Source: Lachnospiraceae bacterium
GTDB lineage: Bacteria > Bacillota > Clostridia > Lachnospirales > Lachnospiraceae
DNA: 63,954 nt
NCBI GenBank assembly: GCA_016281605.1
Contig: JAEEJA010000101.1
Coordinates: forward strand, 1-63,954
Reading direction: 5' to 3'
The position numbers and the translations under genes were made by a program. Below are positions 53,755-62,211 of this stretch, piece by piece; within the stretch, counting starts at the first letter, position 1, and each line of letters opens with the position of its first letter. Under the pieces are notes generated by a model, which saw nothing but the letters and a program-made list of their open reading frames with translations, made no database searches and had not been told where the DNA came from.

Positions 53755-55499
53755 TACTCATTCACCTCCTCTTGTTCTTTAAGTGCATCAAATGCACAAA
53801 GCTGTTTACATACACCACAACCCACGCAAAGAGTAGCATCAACATGAGCTTTGCCCTCCTTGAAGCTGATAGCAGGGCAACCAAGTCTCATACATGCTCT
53901 ACAGCTCTTACACTTATCTCTATCAACGATCAAAGCAGGCTTATGCTTAACATACTTAAGAAGCGCACATGGACGACGGCTTATGATAACTGATGGCTCC
54001 TGAGCACTAAGTTCCTCCTTAACTGCCTCATCTGCTGCCTTTAAGTCATAAGGATCAACTACTCGAACTCTGTTAAAGCCCATAGACCTGCAAAGAGCCT
54101 CAAGATTAATCTTTCCTGCAGGATCTCCCTTTATATTGTAACCTGTTGTCGGATTCTGCTGATGTCCTGTCATACCTGTGATGGAGTTATCAAGGATGAT
54201 AACAGTGGAGTTACTCTGGTTATAAGCCACATTTGCAAGCCCTGTCATACCGGAGTGCATAAATGTTGAATCACCTATAACTGCAACTGTCTTTCCTTCG
54301 CTTTCTTCTCCGAGCGCCTTATTGAATCCGTGAATCGAACTAATTGAAGCGCCCATACAAGCGGTAACATCTATCGCACTCAGTGGTGCAACAGCTCCAA
54401 GAGTATAGCAGCCGATATCACCCATAACGGTACATTTATTCTTGTTTAATGTATAAAACATACCTCTGTGAGGACAACCGGCACACATAACAGGTGGTCT
54501 TACAGGAAGTCCCTCTATGGCACCACAAGCCGGTTTAGCTTCCACACCAAGCTTCTCAGCTATCAAGCTCTGTGAAAACTCATCTATAAGTGGAAATGTA
54601 TCCTTACCCTTAACTGTGAGACCTAGTGCCTTGCAGTGGTTTTCAATAATTGGATCTAACTCTTCGATAACAACGAGAGTCTCAACCTCTGAAGCAAAGT
54701 CCTTTATTAACTTTTCAGGAAGTGGATTGATAAGTCCAAGCTTTAAGATAGATGCACCTTCTCCGAAAACTTCCTTAGCATACTGATATGATGTAGAAGA
54801 TGTGATGATTCCAAGCTTTTTATCGCCCCACTCTACACGGTTCAGATCAGAGGTTTCAGCAAGCTCTATAAGCTTTCTGGTTCTCTCCTCTACTACCGGG
54901 TGACGTCTCTTAGCATTACCTGGCATCATAACATACTTTCCGATGTTTTTTTCATATGGTTTTCTTTCCGGTAAAACTCTTTCTGAAGTTTCAACCAGAC
55001 TCTGTGAATGTGCCACTCTTGTGCACATTTTTATAAATACCGGAGTATCGTACTCCTCAGAGATTTCATATGCTCGCTTAGCAAATTCAAGTGCTTCTGC
55101 TGAGTCTGAAGGCTCAAGCATGGGAACCTTTGCAGCTATTGCATAGTGCCTCGAATCCTGCTCATTTTGCGATGAGTGCATACCCGCATCATCTGCAACA
55201 CAGATAATCATACCCGCATTAACACCTGTGTAGCTTATGGTGAAAAGAGGGTCAGCAGCAACATTTAATCCAACGTGCTTCATAGCGCAAAAGCTTCTCT
55301 TTCCTGCTAATGATGCTCCAAATGCTACCTCCATGGCAACCTTTTCATTAGGTGCCCATTCACAATAGATTTCATCATACTTTGCAGCCTCTTCCGTAAC
55401 CTCCGTACTTGGAGTTCCTGGATAAGAACTTGCAACACTCAAGCCTGCCTCGTATAAACCTCTGGCAAAGGCTTTATTACCTAACATTAACTCTTTCAT
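53754..55499 (-). CDS. iorA: Indolepyruvate:ferredoxin oxidoreductase alpha subunit
   Basis: The 581-residue subunit has KELMLGNKAFARGLYEAGLSVASSY at the start, the TPP-binding MGDIGCYTLGAV and GDSTFMHSGMTGLANVAYN, and two cluster motifs CKSCRACMRLGC and CVGCGVCKQLC. The third cluster-2 ligand follows the typical arrangement, though the last motif lacks the usual Pro after Cys. With IorB it oxidises aryl-pyruvates to aryl-acetyl-CoA. It follows the ligase gene by 43 bases. Confidence 0.95.
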   Translation of the reverse strand: MKELMLGNKAFARGLYEAGLSVASSYPGTPSTEVTEEAAKYDEIYCEWAPNEKVAMEVAFGASLAGKRSFCAMKHVGLNVAADPLFTISYTGVNAGMIICVADDAGMHSSQNEQDSRHYAIAAKVPMLEPSDSAEALEFAKRAYEISEEYDTPVFIKMCTRVAHSQSLVETSERVLPERKPYEKNIGKYVMMPGNAKRRHPVVEERTRKLIELAETSDLNRVEWGDKKLGIITSSTSYQYAKEVFGEGASILKLGLINPLPEKLIKDFASEVETLVVIEELDPIIENHCKALGLTVKGKDTFPLIDEFSQSLIAEKLGVEAKPACGAIEGLPVRPPVMCAGCPHRGMFYTLNKNKCTVMGDIGCYTLGAVAPLSAIDVTACMGASISSIHGFNKALGEESEGKTVAVIGDSTFMHSGMTGLANVAYNQSNSTVIILDNSITGMTGHQQNPTTGYNIKGDPAGKINLEALCRSMGFNRVRVVDPYDLKAADEAVKEELSAQEPSVIISRRPCALLKYVKHKPALIVDRDKCKSCRACMRLGCPAISFKEGKAHVDATLCVGCGVCKQLCAFDALKEQEEVNE

Positions 55500-55542
55500 T
55501 AGTAATTCCTCCGGTTAATTCTTTGATTTGTTTATTTTAGTA

Positions 55543-57177
55543 TCAGCCTTCTGTTTCATCCGCTATCAGGTGTTCCGCACCGTACATTTTACGAAGCTTC
55601 GGTTTTTCAATCTTTCCGGTTGGGTTTCTCGGAACATCTGCAAAGATTATCTTCTTTGGACGCTTGTAACGTGGCATATCCATGCAGAATTCATTAATTT
55701 CCTCTTCCGTACACTCCATACCTTCCTTAATCTCTATGATTGCGCCTGCTATCTCTCCGAGACGAGGATCAGGAAGTCCGATTACCGCAACATCCTTTAT
55801 CTTCTCAAATTTTCTTAAGAAGTCCTCTATCTGAACAGGGTAAAGATTCTCACCACCGGAAACTATAACATCCTTCTTTCTATCAACAAGATAGATAAAA
55901 CCGTCTTCATCATATCTGGCAACATCTCCCGTAAAAAGCCATCCATCCTTCAAGACATCTGCTGTAGCTTCGGGATCATTGTAGTACTCAGTCATAACTC
56001 CGGGTCCCTTTACACAAAGCTCTCCGGCTGCGCCCTTCTCAACTTCATTGCCATTCTCATCAACAATCTTACATTCCCAACCGTATCCTGGCACTCCGAT
56101 AGCTCCGACCTTGTGTATATTCTCAACTCCGAGGTGTACGCAACCCGGCCCGATAGATTCACTTAAACCATAGTTTGTATCATATTGATGATGTGGAAAG
56201 TATGACTTCCACTTTTTAATAAGTGAAGGCGGTACCGGCTGTGCACCTATGTGCATAAGACGCCACTGTGAAAGCTGATAATCTTCCTGTTTGAGCTGTC
56301 CGCTTTCCATGGCAATAAGTATATCCTGTGCCCACGGAACTAAGAGCCATACTATGGTACAGTGTTCTCTCGACACCGCATCAAATACATACTCTGCTTT
56401 TGTACCCTTTAAAAGCACCGCTTTTGAACCCGAAAGAAGGCTTCCAAACCAGTGCATCTTGGCACCTGTGTGATAAAGAGGCGGTATGCATAAGAAGCAA
56501 TCATCCCTGGATGTAGAGTGGTGCTTCTGTTCAGTCATAGCAGCATGTATAAGACTTTCATGATTATGAAGTATAGCCTTCGGAAATCCCGTTGTTCCTG
56601 AAGAAAAGTATATAGCTGCATCATCGTTATAATCCAGATATATATCGGGATCAGCACTTGAGCAATCCGCTACCATCTCTCTGTAGCTTTCAGCAAATGT
56701 AGGGCATCCCTCTCCAACGTATATTAATGCTCTGTTCTTACTGAGTTTTTCCTCTACCTGCTCTATACGTCCTATAAATTCCGGTCCAAAAAGAAGGACA
56801 TTAACATCAGCAAGATTTGCACAATAAAGAATCTCATCGGCTGAATATCTGAAGTTCATAGGAACTGCTATGGCTCCGCTTTTTAGTATACCAAAGTAGA
56901 TAGGCAACCACTCTAAGCAGTTCATCATAAGTATAGCAACCTTATCTCCTTTTTCCACACCTCTTGATATAAGCATATTCGCCATGCGATTAGCTTTTTC
57001 ATCAAACACTCGCCATGTTATTTCTCTTCTGTAGGGTTGCTTTTCGGTTGGTTGTATGAGATCATACTCCTTCCATGTAACCCTTCTGTCTTCCCTGATA
57101 TCAGGATTTAATTCTACAAGAGCAACTTCATCTCCGTAGAGCTGGCGATTCCTAATCAGGTAATCTGTAATTGCCAT
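55543..57177 (-). CDS. AMP-forming acyl-CoA ligase
   Basis: The 544-residue ANL-family ligase has the P-loop IYFSSGTTGFPKAIL (about 190-204), YGLSESIGPG, the TGD hinge and VDRKKDVIVSGGENLYP, and the C-terminal lysine in NPTGKIEKPKL. It resembles medium-chain or aryl acyl-CoA ligases. Next to iorA, its natural substrate is probably an arylacetate or indole acid, perhaps in reverse to make ATP; this is inferred from context. The aminotransferase gene lies 28 bases upstream. Confidence 0.88.
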   Translation of the reverse strand: MAITDYLIRNRQLYGDEVALVELNPDIREDRRVTWKEYDLIQPTEKQPYRREITWRVFDEKANRMANMLISRGVEKGDKVAILMMNCLEWLPIYFGILKSGAIAVPMNFRYSADEILYCANLADVNVLLFGPEFIGRIEQVEEKLSKNRALIYVGEGCPTFAESYREMVADCSSADPDIYLDYNDDAAIYFSSGTTGFPKAILHNHESLIHAAMTEQKHHSTSRDDCFLCIPPLYHTGAKMHWFGSLLSGSKAVLLKGTKAEYVFDAVSREHCTIVWLLVPWAQDILIAMESGQLKQEDYQLSQWRLMHIGAQPVPPSLIKKWKSYFPHHQYDTNYGLSESIGPGCVHLGVENIHKVGAIGVPGYGWECKIVDENGNEVEKGAAGELCVKGPGVMTEYYNDPEATADVLKDGWLFTGDVARYDEDGFIYLVDRKKDVIVSGGENLYPVQIEDFLRKFEKIKDVAVIGLPDPRLGEIAGAIIEIKEGMECTEEEINEFCMDMPRYKRPKKIIFADVPRNPTGKIEKPKLRKMYGAEHLIADETEG

Positions 57178-57205
57178 AAGTAAACTCCTCCGTACTTACA
57201 TATAA

Positions 57206-58492
57206 TTATTTATTTTCCAATAATTTCTTAACACTCGCAATCTTAACACACAGACAGAAAAGCTCAGCTGCAAGCTTTAAGTCCTCAATTGGTGGATAAG
57301 TAGGTGCCACTCTTATATTGGAATCCTTAGGATCCTTACCGTAAGGCCATGTGGCTCCTGCTCCTGTCATAGTAACACCCGCCTTCTTTGCAAGTCTCAC
57401 TATCTCTTTAGCGCATCCTTCAAGTGAATCGAAGCTTATAAAATAACCTCCGTTTGGCTTTGTCCACTCACCAATTCCATAGCCTGTTAGATTCTTTTCA
57501 AATATCTCTTCGACAGCTTCAAACTTTGGTCTGATTATATCCGCATGCTTTCTCATATGTTCAACCATACCGTGAATATCACCAAAAAATCTTACATGGC
57601 GAAGCTGATTTACCTTATCATGACCTATGGTCTGGTTCTTAAGCTGAGCTGTTATATCCTCTAAGTTATTAAGAGATGTAGCTATAGCAGCTATACCGCT
57701 TCCCGGAAATGTAATCTTAGAGGTAGAAGCAAATTTATAAACAAGATCAGGATTTCCTGCCTTTTTACATTCAGCAAGAATCTCAACTATGTAATCCTGC
57801 TTGTCATCATAAAGGTGATGAACACCATATGCATTATCCCAGAATATTCTGAAGTCTGCTGCTGCAGGCTTTAATCTGGCCATCCTGCTTACTGTCTCAT
57901 CAGAGTAAGAAACACCCGTTGGATTGGCATACTTAGGAACGCACCAGATACCCTTTATAGATTCATCCGAAGAAACAAGTTCCTCGACCTTATCCATATC
58001 AGGTCCGTTTTCATCAGTAGCAACCGGAATCATCTTGATTCCAAAGTACTCGGTGATTGCAAAGTGCCTGTCATATCCGGGAACAGGACATAAAAACTTC
58101 ACTTCGTCTAACTTGCACCAAGGAGTATGTCCCATAATACCGTGTGTCATAGCACGCGCAACGGTATCATACATAACATTAAGAGAAGAATTTCCGTAGA
58201 TGATGATATTATCCGGATGGTTCTCCATCATATCTCCTATAAGCACCTTAGCTTCCGGAATACCGGTAAGCAAACCGTAATTTCTACAGTCTGTACCGTC
58301 TTCACATGAAAGATCAACGGTAGAATTAAGTGCATCCATCATTCCCATGGAGAGGTCAAGCTGTTCACGACATGGCTTTCCTCTACTCATATCAAGTGAA
58401 AGATCCATCCCGAGATACTTTTTGTAGCTCTCCTTGAGTTCATTGAGCTCACTTTCAAGCTCCTCTTTTGTCATTTCTGCATATGGTTTCAT
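57206..58492 (-). CDS. Class I aminotransferase (subgroup Ic)
   Basis: The 428-residue PLP enzyme has LDMSRGKPCREQLDLSMGM at the start, YGNSSLNVMYDTV for cofactor binding, PKYANPTG, and PLP Lys259 in FASTSKITFPGSG. It matches the Ic subgroup (aspartate aminotransferase-like, PF12897 type). Because it leads the ligase-iorA-iorB operon, aromatic amino acids are plausible substrates. The start at 58492 has GGAGG eight bases upstream; an in-frame ATG at 58507 overlaps that site. Confidence 0.88.
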   Translation of the reverse strand: MKPYAEMTKEELESELNELKESYKKYLGMDLSLDMSRGKPCREQLDLSMGMMDALNSTVDLSCEDGTDCRNYGLLTGIPEAKVLIGDMMENHPDNIIIYGNSSLNVMYDTVARAMTHGIMGHTPWCKLDEVKFLCPVPGYDRHFAITEYFGIKMIPVATDENGPDMDKVEELVSSDESIKGIWCVPKYANPTGVSYSDETVSRMARLKPAAADFRIFWDNAYGVHHLYDDKQDYIVEILAECKKAGNPDLVYKFASTSKITFPGSGIAAIATSLNNLEDITAQLKNQTIGHDKVNQLRHVRFFGDIHGMVEHMRKHADIIRPKFEAVEEIFEKNLTGYGIGEWTKPNGGYFISFDSLEGCAKEIVRLAKKAGVTMTGAGATWPYGKDPKDSNIRVAPTYPPIEDLKLAAELFCLCVKIASVKKLLENK

Positions 58493-58530
58493 AACTGTTT
58501 CCTCCATTTTGAGAGTAAAATACTCATTGT

Positions 58531-58575
58531 CGCTCATAAAAAAATCTTATAAGCGATAATTGGCTGTCTGAGCAA
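58531..58575 (-). promoter_or_regulatory. Promoter and overlapping palindrome of the aminotransferase operon
   Basis: On the minus strand TTGCTC (58575-58570), a 17-base spacer and TTATAA (58552-58547) form a promoter. The near-palindrome CGCTCATAA / TTATAAGCG (58531-58539 with 58547-58555, one mismatch) overlaps the -10 box, placed to act as an operator. Confidence 0.5.
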
Positions 58576-58618
58576 CAGTGCCTTATAATAATAAGAACCC
58601 TTAAAGCCCAAACAGCCA
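58561..58618 (-). terminator. Possible long-loop hairpin after metY
   Basis: TGGCTGT (58561-58567) can pair with ACAGCCA (58612-58618) across a long AT-rich loop after the metY stop. It lacks an immediate T-run; termination here is uncertain. Confidence 0.35.
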
Positions 58619-58678
58619 TTAGTATAGCATATATTTACACATTTCACAACGTAAAATATGTAACCAATTCCTAAAATC

Positions 58679-59953
58679 TTAGATTAAGTCGAGTGCCTGT
58701 GAAAGATCCTCGATAAGATCCTCTTTATCTTCAAGACCACAGGACATTCTTATAAGTCCCGCAGGGATTCCGGCCTCCTCAAGCTGCTCGTCCGTAAGCT
58801 GTCTGTGAGTGCTTGTTGCCGGATTTAAGCAACATGTTCTGGCATCTGCAACATGGGTTTCGATAGCACATCTCTTAAGCGCCTTCATAAATATCATGGC
58901 AGCCTCCTTTCCTCCCTTAACCTCGAAAGAAACCACTCCGCATCCTCCGTTTGGAAGGTACTTCTGAGCAAGCTCATAATACTTGCTTGACTTAAGACCT
59001 GAATAATTTACGTAAGCAACCTTTGGGTGATTCTCTAAAAATTCTGCAACAGCCTGTGCATTTTCCACATGGCGTGGCATGCGTACATGTGAAGACTCAA
59101 TTCCAAGATTTAAGTAAAATGCACTCTGTGGTGACTGTATACAACCCAAATCTCTCATAAGCTGCGCAGTACACTTAGTAATATATGCACCCTCGATACC
59201 AAACTTCTCAGCATAAACTATACCATGATAAGATTCATCCGGTGTAGTAAGTCCCGGGAATTTATCAGCATGCTTCATCCAATCAAACTTTCCTGAATCA
59301 ATTATGGCACCGCCAACTGCAACTCCGTGTCCGTCAAGATACTTGGTTGTGGAGTGTGTAACTATATCAGCACCCCACTCTATAGGTCTGCAGTTAACGG
59401 GAGTTGGAAATGTATTATCAACGATAAGAGGTACTCCATGTTCATGTGCAACCTTGGCAAAAAGCTCAATATCAAGAACTGTAAGAGCCGGATTTGCTAT
59501 GGTCTCACCGAACACAACCTTAGTATTCTCCTTAAATGCTGCATTTAACTCTTCCTCATCAGCATCAGGAGATACAAATGTAACATCAATTCCCATCTTT
59601 TTCATGGTTACAGCTATAAGGTTAAATGTACCGCCGTATATACTTGATGAAGCAACGATATGTCCACCATTTTCACAAATATTAAATATTGCCATAAAGT
59701 TTGCGGCCTGTCCCGAACCGGTAAGCATAGCTGCGCTACCACCTTCAAGTGCAGCTAACTTTGCAGCTACATTGTCACATGTAGGATTTTGAAGTCTGGA
59801 GTAAAAGTATCCACTTGCTTCTAAGTCGAAAAGCTTTCCCATATCCTCACTTGTATCATACTTAAATGTAGTAGACTGAATGATAGGTATCTGTCTTGGT
59901 CCTCCGTTTTCCGGTGTATATCCCGCCTGTATACATTTGGTGTTAAATCTCAT
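58679..59953 (-). CDS. metY: O-acetylhomoserine sulfhydrylase
   Basis: The 424-residue PLP enzyme makes homocysteine (or methionine) from O-acetylhomoserine and sulfide or methanethiol. It has MRFNTKCIQAGYTPENGGPR at the start, YSRLQNPTCDNVAAKLAALEGG, the PLP Lys in THSTTKYLDGHG and DARTCCLNPATSTHRQ near the end, all typical of MetY. It lies 55 bases after the glucokinase gene. No S-box or T-box leader fits in that gap. Confidence 0.95.
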   Translation of the reverse strand: MRFNTKCIQAGYTPENGGPRQIPIIQSTTFKYDTSEDMGKLFDLEASGYFYSRLQNPTCDNVAAKLAALEGGSAAMLTGSGQAANFMAIFNICENGGHIVASSSIYGGTFNLIAVTMKKMGIDVTFVSPDADEEELNAAFKENTKVVFGETIANPALTVLDIELFAKVAHEHGVPLIVDNTFPTPVNCRPIEWGADIVTHSTTKYLDGHGVAVGGAIIDSGKFDWMKHADKFPGLTTPDESYHGIVYAEKFGIEGAYITKCTAQLMRDLGCIQSPQSAFYLNLGIESSHVRMPRHVENAQAVAEFLENHPKVAYVNYSGLKSSKYYELAQKYLPNGGCGVVSFEVKGGKEAAMIFMKALKRCAIETHVADARTCCLNPATSTHRQLTDEQLEEAGIPAGLIRMSCGLEDKEDLIEDLSQALDLI

Positions 59954-60008
59954 ATTTCTTTCCTCTTTTCTGTAATAATTATATTATGTTTTTAGTAAAT
60001 CCCGGATG

Positions 60009-60950
60009 TTACTGGATTATCATACGACAAGCTCCGAACATACCTGCATCATTACCAAGTTCTGCTATACGGAATTCTTTATTCTTAAGCGCGAACATAA
60101 CATTTTTCTCATATTTTTCCTGAATTACATCGATGACAACCTGTCCATTTTTTGACACACCTCCACCGATAACAAATGCTTCAGGATCGATTACCTGTGC
60201 AACATTGGCAAGTCCGCGACCAAGGTAAGTTGAGAAAACATCTGCAATTTCACATGCAACCTGGTCGTTATTTTTATATGCTGCAAAAAGCTCTTTACCT
60301 GTTATAGGATGATCATACTGCTTAAGCTCTGTATCGCGACTATCACTTTCGAGCTTCTCCTTAGACATACGTGTGATACCTGTTGCAGAAGCATACTGCT
60401 CTAAGCAACCTGTCTTTCCACAGTTACACTTGCGTGTCTCCTCCGGATTGATAAGCATATGTCCAATTTCACCGGCAGCACCGTTACTTCCCGGAAGTAT
60501 CTTTCCATCAAGAACGATTCCTCCACCTACACCTGTTCCGAGTGTTACCATAACTATACTGTTAAAGCCTCTTCCGCCACCCTTCCACTGCTCTCCAAGG
60601 GCTGCAACATTGGCATCATTTCCAACTTTTACGTTCTGTATACCGCTAATAGCTGAAAAACTATTAGCTACATTAAATATTCCCCATCCTAAATTTACGC
60701 AATTGATTACTCGCCCGTCTGCTGTAACAGGTCCCGGAACACCTATACCTGCGCCAAGAACATCTGCTTTATCAATACCCTTTTCGCTGTTCTTTGCTTC
60801 TATTGAGTCTGAGATATCCTGAAGGATATGATCTCCTCCATCTTCCTTTCTTGTAGGTATTTCCCACTTTTCAATCATCTCACCCGATTCGTTGAAAAGT
60901 CCGATTTTTACAGTAGTTCCGCCTATGTCAATTCCATAAATGTATTTCAC
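60009..60950 (-). CDS. glk: ROK-family glucokinase
   Basis: The 313-residue kinase phosphorylates glucose for glycolysis. It has the ATP motif YGIDIGGTTVKIGLF, GIGVPGPV, GNDANVAALGE (catalytic Asp) and the zinc motif KCNCGKTGCLEQYASA. There is no helix-turn-helix, so it is an enzyme rather than a ROK repressor. Other hexoses are possible substrates. Confidence 0.93.
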   Translation of the reverse strand: MKYIYGIDIGGTTVKIGLFNESGEMIEKWEIPTRKEDGGDHILQDISDSIEAKNSEKGIDKADVLGAGIGVPGPVTADGRVINCVNLGWGIFNVANSFSAISGIQNVKVGNDANVAALGEQWKGGGRGFNSIVMVTLGTGVGGGIVLDGKILPGSNGAAGEIGHMLINPEETRKCNCGKTGCLEQYASATGITRMSKEKLESDSRDTELKQYDHPITGKELFAAYKNNDQVACEIADVFSTYLGRGLANVAQVIDPEAFVIGGGVSKNGQVVIDVIQEKYEKNVMFALKNKEFRIAELGNDAGMFGACRMIIQ

Positions 60951-61009
60951 CTTTTCTACCTCCTAATATTTTTTCATAAAACATGATAATTAGACTCACT
61001 TGAATATGT

Positions 61010-61038
61010 ATTTTAGCATAGTGTGAGTTTATTTGCAA
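61010..61038 (-). promoter_or_regulatory. glk promoter
   Basis: On the minus strand TTGCAA (61038-61033), a 17-base spacer and TAAAAT (61015-61010) lie about 60 bases before the glk start, in the divergent gap with the YitT gene. Confidence 0.6.
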
Positions 61039-61066
61039 TAAGATGTGGACCATGTGTCTATTTTTG

Positions 61067-61095
61067 TTGTACGTAATAAAGAAATATGTTATATT
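61067..61095 (+). promoter_or_regulatory. Promoter of the YitT gene
   Basis: TTGTAC (61067-61072), a 17-base spacer and TATATT (61090-61095) lie 83 bases before the TTG start. Confidence 0.6.
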
Positions 61096-61178
61096 ATCTT
61101 TACATGAGCGAGATTGATATAAATATTATCATAGAATACTAGTTTCTTATTTTCATTAGGCAAAAAAGAGGTGATATT

Positions 61179-62129
61179 TTGAATAAATCCAAATCTGTAA
61201 AAAAACTGGTCGTGCGCGAAGAGCGCCGAGAAGAACTCAAAGACAGTGGAATCCGAGGGGCAAAAAAAGAAGGTCTAAAGTTTCCTATAATTATCTTTGG
61301 TGCCCTTGTTTATGCATGTGGTATTAACTTTTTTCTAAGACCTCTTAACCTTTATTCAGGCGGCTTCATGGGATTTGCTCAAGTGTTTCAGTATCTCCTT
61401 TTAAAAGCCGGATTCGCCTTCAAGGGTTTCAATACTTCAGGTGTTATATATTGGATTTTAAATGTGCCGGCAATAATCGTAGCCATAAAAAGGATGAGAA
61501 GAAGATTTGTACTAAAGACTATATTTGCAATCACATCTATTACCATACTTCTATCGGTTATACCAATAGTAAATGCACCTATAATGGATGATAGAATTAC
61601 GAATACTATTATAGCCGGTATTTTGTGCGGTTCGGGAATCGGTATTATCCTATGGATGGGTGGTTGCGACGGTGGCATGAATATCGTAGGTATGCTCTAC
61701 ATATCCTCAACCGGTAAGGGAAGCGTCGGAACGGTAAGTATGGCTGTAAACCTTCTTCTTTACGCTGTCATGCTCTTCCTTTTCGATGCACCGACAGTTA
61801 TTTATACCTTGATTTACTCAGTATTTAGTTCCATGGCAACTGATAAAATACACACTCAGAACATAAGCTCTCAGGTAACGATAATTACAAAACTTGAGGA
61901 CACCAAGGAACTCGAAGTAGAAGTTATGGGAAGACTTCACCGAGGTATGACAAGAGTAAACGGTAACGGTATATTTACCGGAGATGATGTAAAAATGTTT
62001 ATAATTTTTATAAGCAAATATGAGTACAGTCGACTAAAGGGTATAGTGAAAGCACATGACCCTAACGCATTTATAGTTGTAAATGAAGGTGTCCATATAG
62101 ACGGACACTTCCTCAAAAAATTGACTTAG
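61179..62129 (+). CDS. YitT family membrane protein
   Basis: The 316-residue protein has a charged N-terminal tail, about five or six membrane segments (DUF161 region; FGALVYACGINFFLRPLNLYSGG; GGCDGGMNIVGML) and a C-terminal soluble DUF2179 domain (VTIITKLEDTKELEVEVMGRLHRGMTRV). The function is unknown. No ATG is near; the TTG at 61179 has GAGGTGATATT upstream. Confidence 0.85.
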   Translation: MNKSKSVKKLVVREERREELKDSGIRGAKKEGLKFPIIIFGALVYACGINFFLRPLNLYSGGFMGFAQVFQYLLLKAGFAFKGFNTSGVIYWILNVPAIIVAIKRMRRRFVLKTIFAITSITILLSVIPIVNAPIMDDRITNTIIAGILCGSGIGIILWMGGCDGGMNIVGMLYISSTGKGSVGTVSMAVNLLLYAVMLFLFDAPTVIYTLIYSVFSSMATDKIHTQNISSQVTIITKLEDTKELEVEVMGRLHRGMTRVNGNGIFTGDDVKMFIIFISKYEYSRLKGIVKAHDPNAFIVVNEGVHIDGHFLKKLT

Positions 62130-62211
62130 AACATAAGGGAGAAAATTGATATCAACAAAAAATAACAAACAGCTAAAGACAGCCATCGTAAAAAAATATG
62201 GAGGAAATGAT

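Noticed and set aside
59954..60008. SAM riboswitch or T-box before metY
   Set aside because: Only 55 bases separate metY from glk, too short for either, and no T-box GGGTGG-type sequence is present.
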